DNA of 64,000 nt from JACRCT01 sp049841135 (GTDB lineage Bacteria; Myxococcota; Myxococcia; Myxococcales; UBA5297): contig JASGHK010000004.1 of assembly GCA_049841135.1 (NCBI GenBank), positions 2,790,001-2,854,000 on the forward strand. The letters run 5' to 3'. The notes under the pieces were generated by a model, which worked only from the letters and a program-made list of their open reading frames with translations, was not told where the DNA came from and made no database searches. A program made the position numbers and the translations under genes. This document shows positions 58,601-64,000 of this stretch, one piece after another (the first letter of the stretch is position 1; each line of letters opens with the position of its first letter).

Positions 58601-58711
58601 GCGCCCCGCCACGTAGTACTCCTGGTAGCCGGCGCCGATCTGCGCGGTAGCGGGAGCAGGCAACAGCATCAACGAGCAGGCGGCGACTGCGGCCCAGGTC
58701 AGACGGGTCAT
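49691..58711 (-). CDS. Giant secreted DUF4215 repeat protein with MYXO-CTERM tail
   Basis: 3006 residues. Signal peptide 1-23 (LMLLPAPATAQ). An N-terminal beta-rich region (25-620) with no family I can name; two DUF11-type domains (about 637-880). Then eight long DUF4215 units (900-1420, about 69 residues each), three cadherin/Ig-like repeats (about 1424-1700, FSSTGPTAATEDQGYTYSP type) and one bacterial-Ig domain with VLANDSDPEGD. Then 26 short DUF4215 units (about 45 residues, CGDGVKAGAEACDDGN type, about 1790-2970). It ends GCGCASTGGTSP, a membrane helix and RRRKA, a MYXO-CTERM signal for processing and surface anchoring. AAGGAG precedes the ATG. Likely a surface adhesin or structural protein. 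Confidence 0.92.
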   Translation of the reverse strand: MTRLTWAAVAACSLMLLPAPATAQIGAGYQEYYVAGRSSQVFNFMNAVYRQGHANADLPDVGLVSVIGLVATLDGQTIYYDHWEDGYDANPFAPGSTTEVYTLSHGQALSLASSANCTNAKTCYVPRTRGTALRYDGGDRIVSVGGPINLVVNMYPITTDQMGGAWEVYARQTLTGSREYRIPVGVDLYPGTNNAYYPFQFVDLEVVSYVDNNDIVVDNGLTTVSLTLQHGQSYSTRGFINETGAASIQVRAGTTITSTGDMQVGILTGQQSEFRSDLFTAIPVKLWGRDYVVPILGGSSPVNVYLFNPNPVNINVTLIDNNTTFTGVIPARSARSWRELAGQSLRNNSGARVVADRLLWGVVDVDYTATGHDWGFSLMPSHMLKTEYYVSWSPTDLTPIWSDTAGSPVWVTPFQDGTTVRVDFNRDNVWDSTFTLNTLNVQRVYDSVNATISNGDNAGTHFLADAPVALAYGEDHTAPGSSPGLDLGYTVLPLAQDFIDPIVTVDTSASDTIVSSAGGSAQMVARIARGNYIDVNDVDYKASFPSGITYVPGSTTVDGFAVPDPVDTVAGAVRTLDWQLNQVLNSGSPAHVVRYRLAFGAALANQTYTVFSTAHGIYGVAELWPTDTHDIAKTFLVVDKRVNDSSAPVDTPVVFTLDVRNISTATDAVNVVVRDTLPEGLEYVSATGSATYSATTRTVTWNLGAVNRNTSVMGLTLTANLRFVPGKTVANNVARLTTDTIPSAIIYSPIVPVTVELPAVAVTASPSAPSPFGNGDVITYTVVVANGSAVGETNVYLTDLIPAGTVYVAGSMQVNTGSGFQAQSDGTGAPADYCDFDVSRADAVTCLFATFPAGASYTLRFQVRCNTVLPVGTQIIDIATAEGNYTLPTNSNSAVVTYDSTCGDSYVHTNSGETCDDGNTTAGDGCSAACVVEGGYNCTGTPSLCTAICGDGQRRGAEGCDDNNTTSGDGCSSTCKIENGSPCNQTAPGALGNASCLSTFCDTASGPPGTCRPLCGNGMRETGEGCDDGNTTAGDGCNAICRVENGSACNATAPGLTGNASCASGVCDTVGNAAPGRCEAANSCGNGTRDANEGCDDGNTTAGDGCDAACRVQDTFLCNQTAPGLLDDASCASGICDTLGNALPGRCEPTATCGNSVLEANEGCDDGNLTAGDGCNGSCRVETGGLCNATAPGLTGSASCASGVCDTLGNAAPGRCEAANTCGNGAREANEGCDDGNLTAGDGCNATCRAENGAPCNATAPGLTGNASCASGVCDAVGNAAPGRCEAANTCGNGARETNEGCDDGNVTAGDGCNATCRVENGSACNATTPGLTGGASCASGVCDTLGNAAPGRCEAANTCGNGAREANEGCDDGGTTAGGGCSATCRIENQNPCNQATPGLTGNTSCASGFCYVGAGLPGTCNAAPAFSTTGGTTATEDVGYSYRPTITDDAPAGNVTVTLTADSCGGTWNGTTYSFTPTGPTPPASCSYTLHACDAQGACTDQTTNVTITAVNDAPAFTSTGPVDATEDTLYSYRPGLSDPDGPAPLTTTLTANGCGGVWDGVTYTFTPMGPTPPAGCSFTLHACDNQGACTDQVTTVVIAALNDVPVFSSTGPTAATEDQGYTYSPTVTDADGPGPVTTTLGDNGCGGAWNGSTYVFNPAGPTPPASCSYTLQACDASTPAVCTDQTTTVIITAVNDAPVVGNDTAQILGAAGGDVNVLANDSDPEGDSLSVTTITQGTHGTVTIVGSGTAVHYTPAPGYVGTDTFTYTVSDGHGGSTTATVTVTVVAVCGNGVIETGETCDDANAASGDGCSATCANEPGWTCTGTPSACTTSCGDGAKAGAEACDDGNNAPGDGCGPTCSVEPGWSCSGTPSTCVTGCGDGVKAGTEGCDDGNVAAGDGCSPICGVEPGWSCNGAPSTCTTSCGDGVKAGAEQCDDGDLEAGDGCDASCKVETGWQCTGSPSVCTAGCGDGIRAGVEACDDGNTAPGDGCSAACTVEPGWTCAGAAPATCTTTCGDGIQAGLEACDDANSSSGDGCSATCTVEPGFSCAGTPSTCVTGCGDGARAGTEGCDDGNTVAGDGCSPLCQEEPGWTCTGAPSACLTTCGDGISAGDEACDDGNATAGDGCSALCTVEPGWTCAGDPSACATLCGDGVKAGAEQCDDGNGTGGDGCSATCAQETGWTCTGTTPSVCDTICGDGVKANVEGCDDGNTAAGDGCSASCTTEPGWSCTGVPSACTTTCGDGVKAGAEACDDGNNAAGDGCGPTCSVEPGWSCSGTPSTCVTGCGDGVKAGAEGCDDGNVAAGDGCSPICVVEPGWNCTGTPSACATSCGDGETAGAEQCDDGDLEAGDGCDASCTVETGWQCTGSPSVCTAGCGDGTKAGAEACDDGNTAPGDGCSATCTVEPGWTCNGASPSACVTTCGDGVLAGLEACDDGNNAAGDGCSATCTVETGWSCAGTPSTCVTGCGDNAIAGTEGCDDGNTVAGDGCSPLCQVEPGWTCIGTPSTCDTACGDGVSAGDEACDDGNTAAGDGCSATCAVEPGWTCAGNPSACATTCGDGVKAGAEQCDDGNGTGGDGCSPTCAQEPGWTCTGTPSTCDTTCGDGIKANVEACDDGDTEPGDGCSATCTVEPGWSCTGSPSVCTAGCGDGVKASSEGCDDGNLAAGDGCSATCTVEPGWTCTGTTPSACSTTCGDGVKVGAEGCDDGDLEAGDGCSPTCTVEPGWNCTGSLSICTATCGDGVKAGAEGCDDGDLEAGDGCSATCTVEPGWSCTGTAPSTCSTTCGDGVKAGAEACDDGDLEAGDGCSATCAVEPGWSCTGETPSKCTVGCGDGVKAGAEACDDGNSASGDGCSASCAVEPGWTCDGASPSKCTAICGDGTQAGTEACDDGNTAAGDGCSASCSVEPGWTCTDGSAKSECAPVCGDGTVLGAETCDDGNTAAGDGCSAACLVEDGWTCDQEPSACEKKYALEGGCGCASTGGTSPTFALMLAGTLLVLGRRRKA
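50765..53203 (-). repeat. Nine-unit higher-order tandem duplication in the giant gene
   Basis: Within the 26 short DUF4215 units, units 2-10 (53203-51983) and units 11-19 (51982-50765) correspond one to one by their variable residues, for example VAAGDGCSPIC, DLEAGDGCDASC, NTVAGDGCSPLCQ, SAGDEACDDGN, NGTGGDGCS and KANVE in the same order. The period is 1221 bp (407 residues). Confidence 0.75.
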
Positions 58712-58738
58712 GGTGTACTCCTTGGGGCGATGGGCCGA

Positions 58739-58767
58739 ATGGTAGAAGGAGCGCACAGGTCACGCAA
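58739..58767 (-). promoter_or_regulatory. Candidate promoter of the giant surface-protein gene
   Basis: On the minus strand TTGCGT (58767-58762), a 17-bp spacer and TACCAT (58744-58739) lie 27 bp upstream of the ATG. The boxes match the sigma-70 consensus at 3 and 4 of 6 positions. Confidence 0.4.
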
Positions 58768-58832
58768 TCGCAGCGGAGTGCGAGGTGGGGCCGGATGACC
58801 CCTCCAGCGCAGTGCCGTCACGCGTGCACAGA

Positions 58833-58864
58833 ACTTGTCTGCACAAGTGAGACCCAGTTAACTA
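58833..58864 (+). promoter_or_regulatory. Promoter with overlapping palindrome upstream of the OmpA gene
   Basis: TTGTCT (58835-58840) and TTAACT/TAACTA (58858-58864) are 17-18 bp apart. The -35 lies inside a perfect palindrome ACTTGT-CTGC-ACAAGT (58833-58848), a likely regulator site. Confidence 0.5.
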
Positions 58865-58920
58865 TGGCGGCCCGCTGGCGACCGGCGGCGCCACTGCGCG
58901 AATTGGAACGGAAGGTTTTC

Positions 58921-61188
<2,268 letters not shown>

Positions 61189-61210
61189 CGGCGCCAGATT
61201 GAAGCTGAGT

Positions 61211-61253
61211 CCGAAGGGACCGCTCCGCGAGGGACGGGCCCTTCGGCTTTCTT
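61211..61253 (+). terminator. Rho-independent terminator after the OmpA gene
   Basis: CCGAAGGG (61211-61218) pairs with CCCTTCGG (61239-61246), followed by CTTTCTT. It is 22 bp past the OmpA stop and abuts the end of the convergent NUDIX gene. Confidence 0.65.
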
Positions 61254-61849
61254 CAGGCCCCCGAGCCGCCGACGGTCAGCCCGCGGATGATGCCCAAGAG
61301 CGGCGTCAAGATCCCCGCGGTCACGCCCCAGACCACGTCCGGTCCGGTGGAGTAGTAGTAGACGGGCCACTTGCGCCCGTGCGCCTCGCGCTCCTCGGCC
61401 CGGAAGATCGACGGGTCGAGCAGGCGAGCGAGCGGAATGTGGATGAGCCGCTCCACCTCGCGCGGGTCGGGCCGGAACGGGTACGGCGACGGGATGACCG
61501 CCACCACCGGCCGGACATGGAAGCGGCTGACCACGGTGTCGAAGTCGTCGAGTTCGCCCAGGATCTCCGCGTCCCCGGGCGCCAGGCCGACCTCCTCGTT
61601 GGCCTCGCGCAGGGCGCACTGCAGCGCGCTCTCGCCCTCCTCCCGCTTGCCGCCGGGGAACGCCACCTGGCCCGCGTGCGCGTACTCACCATCGGGCCGC
61701 TTGAGGAAGAGCAGGTGCGCCTCGCCGCCTTGCTCGTAGAAGGGGATGAGCACGCTCGCGGGCCGGCTCGACGGCGTCTCGCCCAGCCGCAGCGGCGTGC
61801 GCGCCGCCAGGGCCCGCTTCAGCTCGTCGAACAGCGCCAGGCGGCTCAT
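61253..61849 (-). CDS. NUDIX hydrolase, CoA pyrophosphatase type
   Basis: 198 residues. A complete Nudix box GGKREEGESALQCALREANEEVGL-type motif (Gx5Ex7REUxEExGU, about residues 66-89) sits after the PFYEQGGEAHLLFLKRPDG strand. The following LGELDDFDTVVSRFHVRPVV matches the CoA-specific NudL/CoAse family, which cleaves CoA to phosphopantetheine and 3',5'-ADP. The C-terminal helix VVWGVTAGILTPLL is also typical. The ATG overlaps the uppP stop by 4 nt. Confidence 0.88.
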   Translation of the reverse strand: MSRLALFDELKRALAARTPLRLGETPSSRPASVLIPFYEQGGEAHLLFLKRPDGEYAHAGQVAFPGGKREEGESALQCALREANEEVGLAPGDAEILGELDDFDTVVSRFHVRPVVAVIPSPYPFRPDPREVERLIHIPLARLLDPSIFRAEEREAHGRKWPVYYYSTGPDVVWGVTAGILTPLLGIIRGLTVGGSGA

Positions 61850-62673
61850 GGATGCAGGATGCCGTTGTGGAGCAGGACCAGCAGCGCCACGCCCAGCAGC
61901 ACCCGGTAGACGATGAAGATGCTCGTCGAGCGGGTGCGCAGGAACTTGAGCAGCCAGGCGATGGAGCCCAGACCGAAGGCGAAGGAGACGATCGTCCCGA
62001 CGATGAGCGGGCCCGCCGTCAGCCCCGCCGCCGCGTGGGGCTTGAAGACCTCCTTCATCTCGAACAGGCCGGCCGCGACCGTGGCGGGGATGGAGAGCAG
62101 GAACGAGAAGCGCGCCGCCGCGTCGCGCTGCAGGCCCAGGAAGAGCCCGCCGGTGAGCGTGCAGCCCGAGCGCGACGCGCCGGGGATGAGCGCCACGGCC
62201 TGTGCCAGGCCCACGCCGACCGCGTCCTTCAGGGTCACGCTGCCGAGCGGCCGGCCGTGCTTGGCCACCTTCTCCGCGACCGCCAGCAGCACGGCCATGC
62301 CGATGGCGGCGTAGGCGATGACGTAGAGCGAGCGGAACTCGCCTTCGATGTGCTTCTTGAGCAGCAGGCCGAGCACCACGACGGGCAGCGTGCCGACGAT
62401 GACGTACCAGCCCATGCGCGAGTCGAGGTCCTCGAAGGGCTTCTTGTGCACGAGCCCCAGCACGAAGGCCTTGGCGATGCGCCCGATGTCCTTGGCGAAG
62501 TAGAGGACCACCGCCAGGGTCGTCCCCAGCTGGATGATGGCGGTGTAGGCGGCGCCAGGGTCCCCCCAGCCCAGGAGCGCGGGGACGATGCGCAGGTGCG
62601 CGGTCGAGCTGATGGGCAGGAACTCGCTGAGGCCCTGCACGACGCCGTAGACGATCGCCTGGAGCAGATCCAT
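61846..62673 (-). CDS. uppP: Undecaprenyl-diphosphatase
   Basis: 275 residues; recycles undecaprenyl pyrophosphate to the carrier lipid used for peptidoglycan and surface sugars. The conserved EFLPISSTAHL (about residue 17) and the second motif PGASRSGCTLTGGL (about 160), both with catalytic Glu/Ser/Arg residues, are intact. About eight helices. The ATG at 62673 is chosen over an upstream start because DLLQAIVYGVVQGLSEFLP is the usual N-terminus. Coupled to the NUDIX gene. Confidence 0.95.
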   Translation of the reverse strand: MDLLQAIVYGVVQGLSEFLPISSTAHLRIVPALLGWGDPGAAYTAIIQLGTTLAVVLYFAKDIGRIAKAFVLGLVHKKPFEDLDSRMGWYVIVGTLPVVVLGLLLKKHIEGEFRSLYVIAYAAIGMAVLLAVAEKVAKHGRPLGSVTLKDAVGVGLAQAVALIPGASRSGCTLTGGLFLGLQRDAAARFSFLLSIPATVAAGLFEMKEVFKPHAAAGLTAGPLIVGTIVSFAFGLGSIAWLLKFLRTRSTSIFIVYRVLLGVALLVLLHNGILHP

Positions 62674-62826
62674 GGGGGGCGGGTTTAGCCTCAATCGGGT
62701 GCCGCCACAAGCGAGCCGGCATGGCCGCGAACGCGAGGCGACGGCCTCCGCTCCGGCATCGGAATCTCTGCCGCCCCAGTGTTACATTCGCCCGCCCACA
62801 TGGCAGGCACCCGCACGGGAGAGACC

Positions 62827-64000
<1,174 letters not shown>

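Noticed and set aside
49691..58711. CRISPR-like array because of regular spaced repeats
   Set aside because: The repeats are coding, about 135 bp apart, with conserved Cys codons and no unique spacers.
51002..58798. A plus-strand open frame of about 2600 codons opposite the giant surface-protein gene
   Set aside because: It is the antisense of a high-GC, low-stop repeat gene. The translation is low-complexity Ala/Gly/Arg/Val with no domain or signal. The minus strand has a ribosome site, signal peptide and domains.

Overview
The window is about 70% GC and is packed with genes on both strands. It looks like chromosome from a Myxococcota (deltaproteobacterial) lineage. The reasons are a very large secreted protein built from DUF4215 'Myxococcus cysteine-rich' repeats with a MYXO-CTERM-type tail, an OmpA/thrombospondin-3 protein, a fused ccoNO oxidase gene, and the general codon bias. 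I found no tRNA, rRNA, CRISPR, IS element or prophage.

Layout. (1) 0-5.4 kb: a nitric-oxide module (hemerythrin, quinol NO reductase, small ECF-like sigma factor, DUF6448 protein) on the minus strand behind a near-consensus sigma-54 promoter, divergent from hslO (Hsp33). (2) 5.4-21.6 kb: surface polysaccharide genes. These include a frameshifted membrane/TPR protein, glgC, rfbF and rfbG, a YfhO-like protein, a GT2 glycosyltransferase, a radical SAM/SPASM enzyme, an SDR, a TPP-dependent enzyme, a NeuB-like synthase, a sugar epimerase, a flavin reductase and RfbH. Together they suggest a CDP-3,6-dideoxyhexose route extended by a two-carbon branch (as in yersiniose) and perhaps by a PEP condensation. 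(3) 21.6-29 kb: clpX, a fused lysC-lysA, a VapBC pair, an MFS transporter and two small unknowns. (4) 29.3-35 kb: metH, a MetE/UROD-like gene and a DMT exporter with a His-rich tail. (5) 35-39.2 kb: a rhomboid protease and several small or unknown genes. (6) 39.7-47 kb: cbb3 oxidase genes ccoI-ccoS-ccoNO-ccoQ-ccoP-ccoG. (7) 47-61.2 kb: a secreted unknown, manC, the 3006-residue surface protein and a divergent OmpA protein. (8) 61.2-64 kb: a NUDIX hydrolase, uppP, and a glutaryl-CoA dehydrogenase cut by the window end.

A caution for users: at least ten genes carry 1-2 nt frame breaks (about fourteen in total), including lysC-lysA and ccoNO. In each case the downstream frame continues the same protein family. 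The breaks lie between about 5.5 and 44.4 kb, and most can be repaired by removing one or two bases. Sequencing or assembly error is the simplest explanation. I therefore annotate these as single CDSs spanning the breaks and give the break positions.

How the genes work together: the NO module, Hsp33 and the cbb3 oxidase suit a microaerobic organism that meets nitrosative stress. The sugar genes, manC, uppP, the giant repeat protein and OmpA all serve the envelope and cell surface.
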